Source of the DNA: Streptomyces albofaciens JCM 4342
Lineage (GTDB): Bacteria; Actinomycetota; Actinomycetes; Streptomycetales; Streptomycetaceae
Direction: 5' to 3'
Assembly: GCF_008634025.1 (NCBI RefSeq)
Contig: NZ_PDCM01000001.1
Location: 434,001-498,000, forward strand
Length of the DNA stretch: 64,000 bases
The notes beneath the pieces were generated by a model, which saw nothing but the letters and a program-made list of their open reading frames with translations, made no database searches and had not been told where the DNA came from. The position numbers were made by a program, and so were the translations under genes. The number at the start of each line of letters is the position of its first letter. The first letter of the stretch is position 1. Positions 7,800 to 16,075 of the stretch are shown here, in pieces.

Positions 7800-8822
7800 A
7801 TGCCCATCGCAACTCCCGAGGTCTACAACGAGATGCTGGACCGGGCGAAGGCAGGCAAGTTCGCCTACCCGGCCATCAACGTGACCTCGACGCAGACTCT
7901 GCACGCAGCGCTGCGTGGTTTCGCCGAGGCCGAGAGCGACGGCATCGTCCAGATTTCCACCGGCGGCGCGGAGTTCCTGGGCGGCCAGCACAACAAGGAC
8001 ATGGTGACCGGCGCGGTCGCGCTGGCGGAGTTCGCGCACATCGTCGCCGAGAAGTACGACATCAACGTCGCGCTGCACACCGACCACTGCCCCAAGGACA
8101 AGCTGGACGGCTACGTCCGTCCGCTGCTGGCCGTCTCCGAGCAGCGGGTGGCCAAGGGCCAGAACCCGCTGTTCCAGTCCCACATGTGGGACGGTTCCGC
8201 CGAGACCCTGGCCGACAACCTGTCCATCGCCCAGGAGCTGCTGGCCCAGGCCGCCGCGGCGAAGATCATCCTTGAGGTCGAGATCACCCCGACCGGTGGC
8301 GAGGAGGACGGCGTCACCCACGAGATCAACGACGAGCTCTACACCACCGTCGACGACGCGGTGCGGACCGCTGAGGCGCTGGGCCTGGGCGAGAAGGGCC
8401 GTTACCTGCTCGCCGCGTCGTTCGGCAACGTGCACGGCGTCTACAAGCCGGGCAACGTCGTGCTCCGTCCCGAGCTGCTGAAGGACCTCCAGGAGGGCGT
8501 CGGCTCGAAGTACGGCAAGGCCGCGCCGTTCGACTTCGTCTTCCACGGCGGCTCCGGCTCCACGGCCGAGGAGATCGCTACGGCGCTGGAGAACGGCGTC
8601 GTGAAGATGAACCTGGACACGGACACGCAGTACGCGTTCACGCGGCCGATCGCGGACCACATGTTCCGCAACTACGACGGTGTGCTGAAGGTGGACGGCG
8701 ACGTCGGCAACAAGAAGACCTACGACCCGCGCAGCTGGGGCAAGCTGGCCGAGGCCGGCATGGCGAAGCGCGTCACCGAGGCGTGCGCGAACCTGCGCTC
8801 GACGGGGACCCGGATCAAGTAG
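7800..8822 (+). CDS. fba: Class II fructose-bisphosphate aldolase
   Basis: 340 residues. It is a zinc-dependent aldolase converting fructose 1,6-bisphosphate to dihydroxyacetone phosphate and glyceraldehyde 3-phosphate, acting in glycolysis and gluconeogenesis. Family motifs are intact: HTDHCPKDKLDG (catalytic Asp and first metal His), LEVEITPTGGEEDG, ASFGNVHGVYKPGNV (metal His), FDFVFHGGSGS (metal His plus phosphate loop) and NLDTDTQYAF. The start is ATG 7800, with AAGGAG eight bases upstream. Unlike many neighbours it has a normal leader of tens of bases. A near-perfect terminator follows the stop. The DUF3151 gene downstream is a common actinobacterial neighbour of fba. Confidence 0.96.
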   Translation: MPIATPEVYNEMLDRAKAGKFAYPAINVTSTQTLHAALRGFAEAESDGIVQISTGGAEFLGGQHNKDMVTGAVALAEFAHIVAEKYDINVALHTDHCPKDKLDGYVRPLLAVSEQRVAKGQNPLFQSHMWDGSAETLADNLSIAQELLAQAAAAKIILEVEITPTGGEEDGVTHEINDELYTTVDDAVRTAEALGLGEKGRYLLAASFGNVHGVYKPGNVVLRPELLKDLQEGVGSKYGKAAPFDFVFHGGSGSTAEEIATALENGVVKMNLDTDTQYAFTRPIADHMFRNYDGVLKVDGDVGNKKTYDPRSWGKLAEAGMAKRVTEACANLRSTGTRIK

Positions 8823-8839
8823 CTCTTTGTGCGTGCGAT

Positions 8840-8867
8840 GGCCCCGCGTTCAGGTGAACGCGGGGCC
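8840..8867 (+). terminator. Terminator of fba
   Basis: GGCCCCGCGTTC and GAACGCGGGGCC form a perfect 12-bp stem with the four-base loop AGGT, 18 bases after the fba stop. Confidence 0.9.
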
Positions 8868-9445
8868 TCCGTGTGTTTGGCGCCTTCGGCGCGGTTCGGT
8901 GCGTGGGGGTGCGCGTTTCGCGCCTAGGGTTCGGTGGGTGGGGGCTCGGGGCCCCGCAGGGGTCACTCCTCGGCGCCGGGAGTCATCCTTGTGGTTTTTC
9001 GTAACCGGGGTCTCGGTCGTCCTGCGGGGAGACCCCTACGTGTCCCCGAGCCCGCGCCGTTTGCGGCTTTCCCGCCGCCGTGGCTGGGGTCTTTACAGAC
9101 CCCTGGCGCGGGCTTACGCCTCACGTGTAGGCGCCCGGGGTTCTGCGCCTACGCCCCGCGAGCCTCACCACAGGGTGGGCGCGCACCTGGGTCATCGAAA
9201 AAACTCCCCCCACCGGCCCGCACTCGCCAAACCGGCGGGAGGGGGTGTGCAGGGGGACACTCCCCGCAGGACGACCGTAGCCCCGGTCACCAACACACAC
9301 TGGTTCACTCCAGGCGCCGAGGAGATGGCCCCCTGCGCACCCCCGCCCCACAAACCAAGCAAACGCGTATCCGCGCGAAGCGCGGGCCAGGCCCCCACCC
9401 ACCGCGATAGCCGCATCCGACCGCCCCACGGGAATACTGGTACCC
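8868..9445. repeat. Non-coding region with a long inverted repeat and inner hairpins
   Basis: There is no credible gene in these 578 bp. Two arms, 8966-9031 and 9260-9324, are inverted copies. Three perfectly matching blocks lie in the same order with spacing equal to within one base: CTCCTCGGCGCC (8966-8977 / 9313-9324), ACCGGGG (9004-9010 / 9281-9287) and GGTCGTCCTGCGGGGAG (9015-9031 / 9260-9276). The 228-bp interior holds two perfect hairpins: GGGGTCT-TTAC-AGACCCC (9086-9103) and GTAGGCGC-N10-GCGCCTAC (9127-9152). No target-site duplication or transposase was recognised. It could be an intergenic repeat family, a remnant mobile element or a structured RNA. Confidence 0.7.
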
Positions 9446-9859
9446 ATGGCCATTCACGAAAACCTCCTCGGGGGACCGCCCCCGACCGAACTGCCCGACG
9501 ACCCCGAGCCCCGCGAGCTGCTCGCTTCGGGGGCCGCGCCGGCGGATGTTGCGGCGAAGTACCCGACGTCCTCGCTGGCCTGGGCGCAGCTTGCGGATGA
9601 CGCGTTCCAGGCGGGGCGTACGGTCGAGTCGTACGCGTACGCCCGTACCGGCTATCACCGGGGGCTGGACGCGCTGCGCCGGGCCGGCTGGAAGGGGCAC
9701 GGCCCGGTGCCGTTCGAGCACGAGCCCAACCGGGGCTTTCTGCGTGCTCTGCACGCGCTCGCCCGCGCCGCGCAGGCGATCGGTGAGCAGGAGGAGTACG
9801 AGCGCTGCACGACGTTCCTGCGTGACTCGTCACCGACGGCGGCGGACACGCTTTCCTAA
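9446..9859 (+). CDS. DUF3151 family protein
   Basis: 137 residues, cytoplasmic and mostly helical. The pattern SSLAWAQLADDAFQAGRTVESYAYARTGYHRGLDALRRAGWKGHGPVPFEH is spread over residues 41-92 and is characteristic of DUF3151, an actinobacterial family of unknown function usually next to fructose-bisphosphate aldolase. The repeated helix pairs resemble a TPR-like fold, but this is only an impression. The ATG at 9446 has no ribosome site; AATACT (9433-9438) begins 13 bases upstream, so the mRNA is probably leaderless. A strong terminator follows. Confidence 0.85.
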   Translation: MAIHENLLGGPPPTELPDDPEPRELLASGAAPADVAAKYPTSSLAWAQLADDAFQAGRTVESYAYARTGYHRGLDALRRAGWKGHGPVPFEHEPNRGFLRALHALARAAQAIGEQEEYERCTTFLRDSSPTAADTLS

Positions 9860-9903
9860 GGCGCTGAGCTGCGCTCCCGGCTGAAGGGCCGGGGGAAAAA
9901 CAC

Positions 9904-9931
9904 GGGCCGGTCGCGCGAGCGCGACCGGCCC
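9904..9931 (+). terminator. Terminator after DUF3151
   Basis: GGGCCGGTCGC and GCGACCGGCCC form a perfect 11-bp stem with a six-base loop, 45 bases after the stop codon, followed by TTCG. Confidence 0.85.
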
Positions 9932-10084
9932 TTCGCACGCCTGGCCACCCCCTTGCGCGCCTTCCGTGGAGCACGGATGATGCCCATGGGCCGGGAGAGT
10001 CCGTGCCCGAGGGGACCGGGGCTCCGTTTGCCGACGGGAAGGAGCGGACCGCTACCCGGAAGCCAGCACATCGAGGAGTTCCTC

Positions 10085-10963
10085 ATGTCGCAGCACTCCG
10101 CCCCGCACGCCGAGCCGGAGGAACCGGCCGAGCCGACGGCCGCCGGCCCGCGGCGGCCTGATCTGAGCATCGGCAGTACGAGCACGACGCCGTACGAGGA
10201 CTATGTCCACGCGGATGTGCTCACCCACCTCCAGCATCCGCTGTCGGACGATCCGGGCGAGATGGTGTTCCTGGTCACGACACAGGTGATGGAGCTGTGG
10301 TTCACCGTCATCGTGCACGAGTGGCATACGGCCGCCCAGGCGCTGCGCCGGGACGACCTGCCGGTGGCGATGGAGGCGCTGGAGCGTTCGACGCATGAGC
10401 TGGAGGCGTTGAACGCGGCCTGGAAGCCGCTGGCCCGGCTGACGCCGACGCAGTTCAACGCGTTCCGGGGCGCGCTGGGCGAGGGGTCGGGGTTCCAGTC
10501 CGCGATGTACCGGCGGCTGGAGTTCCTGCTCGGGGAGAAGTCCGCGTCGATGCTGGTGCCGCACCGTGGGGCGCCGCGGGAGCACGCGGAGCTGGAGAAG
10601 GCGTTGCAGGAGCCGAGTCTGTGGGACGAGGTGCTGCGGCTGCTGGCGCGCCGTGGTTACGCGATACCCACCGAGGTGCTGGAGCGCGAGGTGACGGCCA
10701 GGTACGAGCCGGACGCGCGGGTCGAGGCGGTGTGGGCCGAGGTGTACGCGGGCCCGCGCGACAGCGAACTGGTGCGGCTGGGCGAGGCGTTGACGGATGT
10801 CGCGGAGCTGGTGTGGCGGTGGCGCAACGATCACCTGGTGGCGACGCGGCGGGCGATGGGGGCGAAGATGGGCACCGGTGGTTCGGCGGGTGTGGCGTGG
10901 CTGGAGAAACGCGCCCGCAAGAACGTTTTTCCCGAACTGTGGACGGCGCGCAGCCATGTCTGA
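10085..10963 (+). CDS. kynA: Tryptophan 2,3-dioxygenase
   Basis: 292 residues. This haem enzyme opens the indole ring of L-tryptophan to N-formylkynurenine. Family signatures include TPYEDYVHADVLTHLQHP, TTQVMELWFTVIVHEWHTAA (substrate-site residues and a conserved His), FQSAMYRRLEFLLG, and WRWRNDHLVATRRAMG then MGTGGSAGVAWL near the C-terminus. In that last segment the His of RNDHLVATRR is the expected haem ligand. The first 35 residues are a Pro/Glu-rich extension not needed for the fold. ATG 10085 has GAGGAG seven bases upstream. Its last eight bases overlap kynU, so the two are translationally coupled. Confidence 0.93.
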   Translation: MSQHSAPHAEPEEPAEPTAAGPRRPDLSIGSTSTTPYEDYVHADVLTHLQHPLSDDPGEMVFLVTTQVMELWFTVIVHEWHTAAQALRRDDLPVAMEALERSTHELEALNAAWKPLARLTPTQFNAFRGALGEGSGFQSAMYRRLEFLLGEKSASMLVPHRGAPREHAELEKALQEPSLWDEVLRLLARRGYAIPTEVLEREVTARYEPDARVEAVWAEVYAGPRDSELVRLGEALTDVAELVWRWRNDHLVATRRAMGAKMGTGGSAGVAWLEKRARKNVFPELWTARSHV

Positions 10964-12143
10964 GACACCGGCGGAGCGGGCCGCGGCGCTGGACGCGCGG
11001 GACGGACTCGGGCACGTACGGGAGAAGTTCGTCCTCGATACGTGTGTGTATCTGGACGGCAATTCCCTCGGGGCCCTGCCCCGCCAGGTGCCCGGCCGGG
11101 TAGCGGACGTGATCGCCCGCGAGTGGGGCGAACTGCGCATCCGCTCCTGGGAGGAGGCGGGCTGGTGGTCCGCGCCGGAGCGGGTCGGCGACCGGATCGC
11201 CCCGCTGCTGGGCGCCGCGCCGGGGCAGGTGGTCGTCGGCGACTCGACCAGCGTCAACATCTTCAAGGCGGTGGTCGGCGCGGTCCGGATGGCCGGTACG
11301 GGACGGGACGAGATCCTGGCGGACGAGGCGTCGTTCCCGACCGACGGCTACATCGCGGAGTCCGCGGCGCGTATGACGGGCTGCACGCTGCGCGCCCTGC
11401 CGGCCGAGCGGATCCCGGACGAGGCCGGTCCGCGTACCGCGCTCGCGCTGGTCAACCACGTCGACTACCGCACCGGCCGGCTCAACGACCTGCCCGGCCT
11501 CACCGCCGCGCTGCACGAGGCCGGGGCCCTGGCGGCCTGGGACCTGTGCCACAGCGCGGGCGCCCTGCCGGTCCGGCTGGACGCGCACGGCGTGGACTTC
11601 GCGGTGGGCTGTACGTACAAGTACCTCAACGGCGGCCCGGGCGCGCCCGCGTACCTGTATGTGCGCGAGGAGCTCCAGGCCTGTTTCGACTCGCCGCTGC
11701 CCGGCTGGAACTCGCACGCGGTGCCCTTCGGCATGGACGCCGCGTACGCCCCGGCCGACGGCATCACCCGTGGCCGTGTCGGCACCCCGGACATCCTGTC
11801 GATGCTCGCGCTGGAAACGGCCCTGGACGTCTGGGACGGCGTGCGCATCGAGGACGTACGGGCCAAGAGCCTGGCGCTCGGCGACTTCTTCCTGGAGTGC
11901 GTGGAGGCGTGCGTACCGCAGGGCCGGGTGCGCTGCGTGACGCCGCGCGAGCACCGGCTGCGCGGCAGCCAGGTGGCGCTGTCGTGCGCGGACGCGGGCA
12001 AGGTGATGACGGAGCTGATCCGGCGCGGGGTGATCGGCGACTTCCGCCACCCCGACGTGCTGCGCTTCGGCTTCACCCCGCTCTACACGTCCTTCGCGGA
12101 CGTGGCGCGTGCCGCGCGGGTGCTGGGCGAGGTCCTGGAGTGA
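10956..12143 (+). CDS. kynU: Kynureninase
   Basis: 395 residues, PLP fold type I. It cleaves L-kynurenine to anthranilate and alanine. Signatures are YLDGNSLGALP near the N-terminus, DSTSVNIFK (phosphate cup), VNHVDYRTG, WDLCHSAGALPV (Asp to pyridine N), and VGCTYKYLNGGPGAP with the Schiff-base lysine. The C-terminal RFGFTPLYTSF is also family-typical. ATG 10956 overlaps the dioxygenase gene by eight bases. Its own TGA overlaps the next GTG by four bases, so three genes form one tight operon. The anthranilate formed could be recycled or feed secondary metabolism. Confidence 0.93.
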   Translation: MSETPAERAAALDARDGLGHVREKFVLDTCVYLDGNSLGALPRQVPGRVADVIAREWGELRIRSWEEAGWWSAPERVGDRIAPLLGAAPGQVVVGDSTSVNIFKAVVGAVRMAGTGRDEILADEASFPTDGYIAESAARMTGCTLRALPAERIPDEAGPRTALALVNHVDYRTGRLNDLPGLTAALHEAGALAAWDLCHSAGALPVRLDAHGVDFAVGCTYKYLNGGPGAPAYLYVREELQACFDSPLPGWNSHAVPFGMDAAYAPADGITRGRVGTPDILSMLALETALDVWDGVRIEDVRAKSLALGDFFLECVEACVPQGRVRCVTPREHRLRGSQVALSCADAGKVMTELIRRGVIGDFRHPDVLRFGFTPLYTSFADVARAARVLGEVLE

Positions 12144-12892
12144 GCGGCGCGGGCGCCGGGGGCGAGGAGGCGGCGCTGTTCGGCCTCGCGCCCGTGCCGC
12201 CCGACGCGACGCTGCCGTACGGGCCGCACCCGGACCAGGTGATCGACCTGTACGGCCCGGCGTCCGACGGCCCGGTGGTGCTGTTGCTGCACGGCGGGTT
12301 CTGGCGCGCGGCGTACGACCGTGCGCACCTGTCGCCGCTCGCGGCCGAGCTGGCCCGGCACGGGCTGCCGGTCGCCCTCGCCGAGTACCGGCGGGTGGGC
12401 GCGGGCGGGGGCTGGCCGCGTACGTACGAGGACGTGACGGCGGCGACGGCCGCCCTGGAGCGGCCCGTGATCGCCGTCGGGCACTCCGCGGGCGGGCACC
12501 TCGCGCTGCTCCTGGCGGGCGGCCGAGACCGGTACGCGCCGCGGCGGATCGTCGCCCTGGCCCCCGTCGCCGACCTCGCGCACGCCCACGAGCTGGGGCT
12601 GAGCGACGGCGCGGTGGCGGAGTTCCTGGGCGCCGGGCCCGGGTGGGCGGACCGGCTCGCCGCCGCGGACCCGGTACGGCAGCTGCCGGGCGCGGTGCCC
12701 GTGACGGTGCTGCACGGCACCGAGGACGCCGAGGTGCCCGTGGAACTGTCCCGGCGCTACGTACGGGCCGCCGAGGCCGCCGGCGGCGTCGTACCCGAAC
12801 TGCGCGAACAGGCCGGAACGGGGCACTACGCGCCCGTCACCCCCGGCACCGCGGCCTTCCGCGTCCTCCTGGCCACCCTCCGTAGTACTTGA
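12140..12892 (+). CDS. Alpha/beta hydrolase, candidate kynurenine formamidase
   Basis: 250 residues. Alpha/beta-hydrolase landmarks are present: LLLHGGFWRAAYD (oxyanion HGG-W), AVGHSAGGHLALL (nucleophilic Ser in G-H-S-A-G-G), VTVLHGTEDAEVP (acid Asp) and GTGHYAPV (His). HGGFW plus GHSAGGH is the pattern of arylformamidase-type hydrolases. Position as the third gene of a TDO-kynureninase operon with a four-base GTGA overlap points to hydrolysis of N-formylkynurenine, the step missing between its two neighbours. No classical metal-dependent KynB is seen here. Function is inferred from motif plus context; a broad-specificity esterase remains possible. Confidence 0.8.
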   Translation: MSGAGAGGEEAALFGLAPVPPDATLPYGPHPDQVIDLYGPASDGPVVLLLHGGFWRAAYDRAHLSPLAAELARHGLPVALAEYRRVGAGGGWPRTYEDVTAATAALERPVIAVGHSAGGHLALLLAGGRDRYAPRRIVALAPVADLAHAHELGLSDGAVAEFLGAGPGWADRLAAADPVRQLPGAVPVTVLHGTEDAEVPVELSRRYVRAAEAAGGVVPELREQAGTGHYAPVTPGTAAFRVLLATLRST

Positions 12893-12959
12893 GGAGGAGG
12901 CCCGGAGATCCGCTCAGGAGGGGACGCCCGCGGGCCGCGCGCTGCATACCGTGGTGTGC

Positions 12960-14318
12960 GTGAACCAGACGACTCACCCGCGGCGGGACGACCTGCGCTC
13001 GGAAGCCCGGCTCGTCCGCGGCGCGCTGCACCGGCTGCGCCAGGACCTGATCGTGGACGCCTTCACCTTCCGTCCGATGCTGCCCCTGGACGACGCCCGG
13101 GTGCCCGGGTGGGAGTGGCTCCCGCAGCGGCTGCGGCGCTATGTGCGCTGGGCACCGCACCTGGCGCTCGGCGGGATCGCCGCCTTCGTGTTCCTCGTGA
13201 TCGTCGCGCAGACGGCGGGCGGCGGGCCGATCGAGTCCTTCATCGCGGTGGCCTACTGCTTCCTGACCGCCGCGCCGATCGCCCTGACGCTCTTCCGGCC
13301 GGTCGGCGCGTTCTGGATCTCGGTCGGGGCGCTCCTGTTCGCGATGCTGGCCGGCGCCATGGCCGGGGCGGGGCACGGGTGGTTCGAGATCAGCCTGGTC
13401 GCGCACCTCGCGGTGATGGCGCTGGTCGTCCTGCGCACCCGGCCGCGGCTCGCCCTGGAGATGTGGCTGCTCACCATGGCCGGGACCGGGGTGCTGACGC
13501 TGCTCATGCCCCGGGCGGTCTCGACCATCGCGCCGTTCGCGGTGGTGTCGGTGTTCGTGCTGGTGCCCGCCGCCGCCATCCGCGCCTGGCGCGAGGAGCG
13601 GCAGCACGTCGTCGAGACGCGGACCGCCACCGCCGAGGAGCGCTCGCGGCGCACGCTGCTGGAGGAGCGCGCCCTGATCGCCCGTGAGCTGCACGACGTG
13701 GTCGCACACCACATGTCGGTCATCGCCATTCAGGCGGAGGCCGCCCCGTACCGGGTCAAGGACACGCCGCCCGAGCTGGCCACCTCCTTCTCGACCATCC
13801 GGGAGAACGCGGTGGCCGCGCTGACCGAGCTGCGCCGCATCCTCGGCGTCGTACGGTCCGAGGACCCGGACGCCTTCGCCGACGCCGACCCCGAGGCGCC
13901 GCAGCCGACGCTGGCCAGCCTCGACGCGCTGCTGGAGAGCGTGCGCAGCGCGGGACTGGAGGTCGAGGCCGTGGTCACCGGCTCGGTCCGGCCGCTGCCG
14001 CAGGGCGTCGAGCTGTCCGCGTACCGCATCGTCCAGGAGGCGCTGAGCAACACGCTGCGGCACGCGCCGGGCGCCGAGGCGCGGGTGGAGATCTCCTACG
14101 TGCTCGGCGGGCTCGGACTGCGTATCGTCAACGGTGCGCCGAGCCGGCTGGCCAAGCCGTCGCCGGGGGCCGGGCACGGTGTCCTGGGCATGCGGGAGCG
14201 GGTGCAGATGCTGGGTGGTGAGATCACCGCGGACCACACCGAGGACGGCGGGTTCGAGGTCGCGGCGTTCATTCCGGTTCCGGCGACGCCGGACGTGAAG
14301 GGGGAGACGGCGGGATGA
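12960..14318 (+). CDS. Two-component sensor histidine kinase, DesK/NarX-type
   Basis: 452 residues. About five transmembrane helices occupy residues 60-205. A coiled linker (EERQHVVETRTATAEERSRR region) and a HisKA_3 dimerisation domain follow, with LIARELHDVVAHHMSVIAIQ, where the first His is the phospho-acceptor. The HATPase has AYRIVQEALSNTLRHA (N box) and GAGHGVLGMRERVQMLGG (G box). The DxGxG-type G1 box is weak, reading IVNGAPS. Start choice: TACCGT at 12947-12952 begins 13 bases before GTG 12960, the leaderless spacing; two nearer GTGs at 12951 and 12954 are possible. The gene overlaps its response regulator by four bases. The signal is unknown; membrane or envelope stress is typical. 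Confidence 0.88.
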   Translation: MNQTTHPRRDDLRSEARLVRGALHRLRQDLIVDAFTFRPMLPLDDARVPGWEWLPQRLRRYVRWAPHLALGGIAAFVFLVIVAQTAGGGPIESFIAVAYCFLTAAPIALTLFRPVGAFWISVGALLFAMLAGAMAGAGHGWFEISLVAHLAVMALVVLRTRPRLALEMWLLTMAGTGVLTLLMPRAVSTIAPFAVVSVFVLVPAAAIRAWREERQHVVETRTATAEERSRRTLLEERALIARELHDVVAHHMSVIAIQAEAAPYRVKDTPPELATSFSTIRENAVAALTELRRILGVVRSEDPDAFADADPEAPQPTLASLDALLESVRSAGLEVEAVVTGSVRPLPQGVELSAYRIVQEALSNTLRHAPGAEARVEISYVLGGLGLRIVNGAPSRLAKPSPGAGHGVLGMRERVQMLGGEITADHTEDGGFEVAAFIPVPATPDVKGETAG

Positions 14319-14971
14319 TCCGCGTACTGATCGTGGACGACCAGGTCATGGTCCGCGAGGGCTTTTCGGTGCTGCTCGGCGCGATGCCGGACATCGAGGT
14401 CGTCGGCGAGGCGGTGGACGGGCGGCAGGCGGTGGCCAAGGTCGCCGAGCTGCGTCCGGACGTGGTGCTGATGGACATCCGGATGCCGCAGATGAACGGC
14501 CTGGAGGCGACCCGCGAGATCGTCGCCGCCGACGCGGACGCCAAGGTGCTGGTGCTGACCACCTTCGACCTGGACGAGTACGTGTACCAGGCGCTGCGGG
14601 CCGGGGCCAGCGGCTTCCTGCTCAAGGACGCCTCGGCGGGGCAGCTCGCGGAGGGCGTGCGGATCGTGGCGAACGGCGAGGCACTGCTCGCGCCGGCCGT
14701 CACCAAGCGGCTGATCTCGGAGTTCTCCAAGCTCGGCACGCCGCGGGCGCCGACGCAGGAGCGCGTCGGCGACCTCACCGAGCGGGAGACCGAGGTTCTG
14801 GTGCTGGTCGCCCAGGGCCTGTCCAACGGTGAGATCGCCGAGCATCTGGTCGTGGCCGAGTCGACGGTGAAGACGCACGTCAGCCGGATTCTGGTGAAGC
14901 TGGGGCTGCGCGACCGCACCCAGGCGGCGGTCTTCGCGTACGAGGCCCGGCTGGTCACGCCGGGCGGCTGA
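14315..14971 (+). CDS. Response regulator, NarL/LuxR type
   Basis: 218 residues. The receiver domain has LIVDDQ (acidic pair), VVLMDIRMP (phospho-Asp about residue 54), LTTFD and FLLKDA (Lys). The C-terminal LuxR-type helix-turn-helix has LTERETEVLVLVAQGLSNGEIAEHL and ESTVKTHVSRILVKLGLRDR. It is the cognate regulator of the kinase directly upstream, joined by an ATGA overlap. Target genes are unknown. A GC-rich hairpin follows, shared with the convergent gene. Confidence 0.93.
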   Translation: MIRVLIVDDQVMVREGFSVLLGAMPDIEVVGEAVDGRQAVAKVAELRPDVVLMDIRMPQMNGLEATREIVAADADAKVLVLTTFDLDEYVYQALRAGASGFLLKDASAGQLAEGVRIVANGEALLAPAVTKRLISEFSKLGTPRAPTQERVGDLTERETEVLVLVAQGLSNGEIAEHLVVAESTVKTHVSRILVKLGLRDRTQAAVFAYEARLVTPGG

Positions 14972-14975
14972 GGAG

Positions 14976-14993
14976 CGGCGGGCCGGGCCGCCG
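14976..14993. terminator. Short GC hairpin between convergent genes
   Basis: CGGCGG and CCGCCG pair around GCCGGG, five bases after the regulator stop and just before the end of the minus-strand gene. It could serve both directions, but the stem is only six pairs. Confidence 0.45.
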
Positions 14994-14995
14994 GG

Positions 14996-15241
14996 TCACA
15001 GTGCGGCGATATCGGCCTTGGCCCGCAGCAGGGTGTCGCGGGAGATCACCACGATTCTCTCGTGGCCGGCGCGGCCGGCGTCGTCCGGCAGTTTCGCGTC
15101 CAGATCGGCTGTCATGTCGGTGCCGATGACGGCGAAGCGTCCGTCGCTCAGCTCGAAGAGGTCGGGGCAACTGCCGTTGCCCACGCTGCCGCGCTCCTGA
15201 GGGGTGGCGCCCAACCGTCGGGAAATCTCTGGTGCTGTCAC
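14996..15241 (-). CDS. Conserved actinomycete protein of unknown function
   Basis: 81 residues from GTG 15241. The core CPDLFELSDGRFAVIGTDMT and the tail ERIVVISRDTLLRAKADI match a small family I recognise from many Streptomyces genomes, usually in variable loci near helix-turn-helix or DUF6879-type genes. No named domain, signal or membrane segment is present. The ribosome site is weak. Base composition here and in the next gene is less GC-rich than the neighbours, which may indicate acquired DNA. Function unknown. Confidence 0.7.
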   Translation of the reverse strand: MTAPEISRRLGATPQERGSVGNGSCPDLFELSDGRFAVIGTDMTADLDAKLPDDAGRAGHERIVVISRDTLLRAKADIAAL

Positions 15242-15331
15242 CGGGCCGGAATACCCCGGCGGTGCGCGGCAGCGCGAGCCGAATTACGGAGTTGCTCCTT
15301 TTTGGTGACAGTCGCTACACCGGTGAGCGCT

Positions 15332-16075
15332 TTATTGTTCGGTGTGTTGGCCGTCGACCAAACGCAGATTCGGGACATGGTGTGTCTGTGCGTTCGTCTG
15401 GGTCAGTGCCTCGTCGACGAGCACGGCGAAGTGGTGTTCGTGCGAGGCGGGGTCCATCTCGTCGCGCATACGGCGCGCGGATTCCCAGTACCCCCGGAAG
15501 GCCGGAGTGTTGGTGATGTAGCGCAGATGCCCGAGCATTTCCCGGTCGTTCGCCATCCCGAGCTTGTGGACGAGCATGCTGTGACAGTAGATCAGGTTGG
15601 CGTACAGATACTGGCGGTTCTCCTTCACCGACAGGTCCGGGGCGAATCGGGGCCAGACCTCGGCCAGCTCCGGGTCGGCGATGCTCATCTTGAGCAGGTC
15701 CATGTGCAGGCGCCGCAGACCGGCTTCGGCGCTGCGGTGCAGTTCGCCCGCTGACCGGCGCATCTCGTCCCGCTGCAGCTCCAGTTCGGTGCGTTGCAGC
15801 CGCATTTCCGCGCGTTGCAGTTCCAGTTCCTGGCGTTGCAGCGAGGTCTCGTCCCGCTGCAGGCGCAGCGTCCTCGCCATGTAGAACAGCACCAGTGCGG
15901 CAGTGGAGGACGCCGCGGCGCCATAGGCCTGGCCCGCATTCCCACTGCCCGGGGTGCGCAGTCCGGGCACCGCCGTCATGATCAGGCTCAGCAGCACGCA
16001 GGCTGCTCCGGCCGCCAGGACGACCCCCAGATTCTGCAGCACCCACATCGCCTTGCGTGGTCCCATTTCGTTCAC
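15332..16075 (-). CDS. DUF6082-like membrane protein with Leu-Gln-Arg coiled coil
   Basis: 247 residues from GTG 16075, with GGAGG five bases upstream. Two membrane segments (about 8-32 and 50-68) are followed by five heptads of the form LQRxExx (LQRDETS, LQRQELE, LQRAEMR, LQRTELE, LQRDEMR; about 72-106), a long amphipathic coiled coil. The C-terminal half is soluble and helical, with PELAEVWPRF, YLYANLIYCHSMLVHKLG and FRGYWESARRMRDEMDP. That half resembles the Streptomyces DUF6082 family, whose function is unknown. The heptads are encoded by a 21-bp tandem DNA repeat. It shares strand and lower GC with the 81-residue gene downstream. Confidence 0.75.
   Translation of the reverse strand: MNEMGPRKAMWVLQNLGVVLAAGAACVLLSLIMTAVPGLRTPGSGNAGQAYGAAASSTAALVLFYMARTLRLQRDETSLQRQELELQRAEMRLQRTELELQRDEMRRSAGELHRSAEAGLRRLHMDLLKMSIADPELAEVWPRFAPDLSVKENRQYLYANLIYCHSMLVHKLGMANDREMLGHLRYITNTPAFRGYWESARRMRDEMDPASHEHHFAVLVDEALTQTNAQTHHVPNLRLVDGQHTEQ

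Noticed and set aside
8868..9445. Insertion sequence or small gene in the fba-DUF3151 gap
   Set aside because: No transposase-like or domain-bearing frame was found and no flanking duplication was recognised. Only the inverted repeat itself is supported.
10085..12892. Part of an actinomycin-like or other secondary-metabolite cluster
   Set aside because: TDO and kynureninase occur in such clusters, but no NRPS, PKS, methyltransferase or resistance gene adjoins. This is the ordinary chromosomal catabolic operon.
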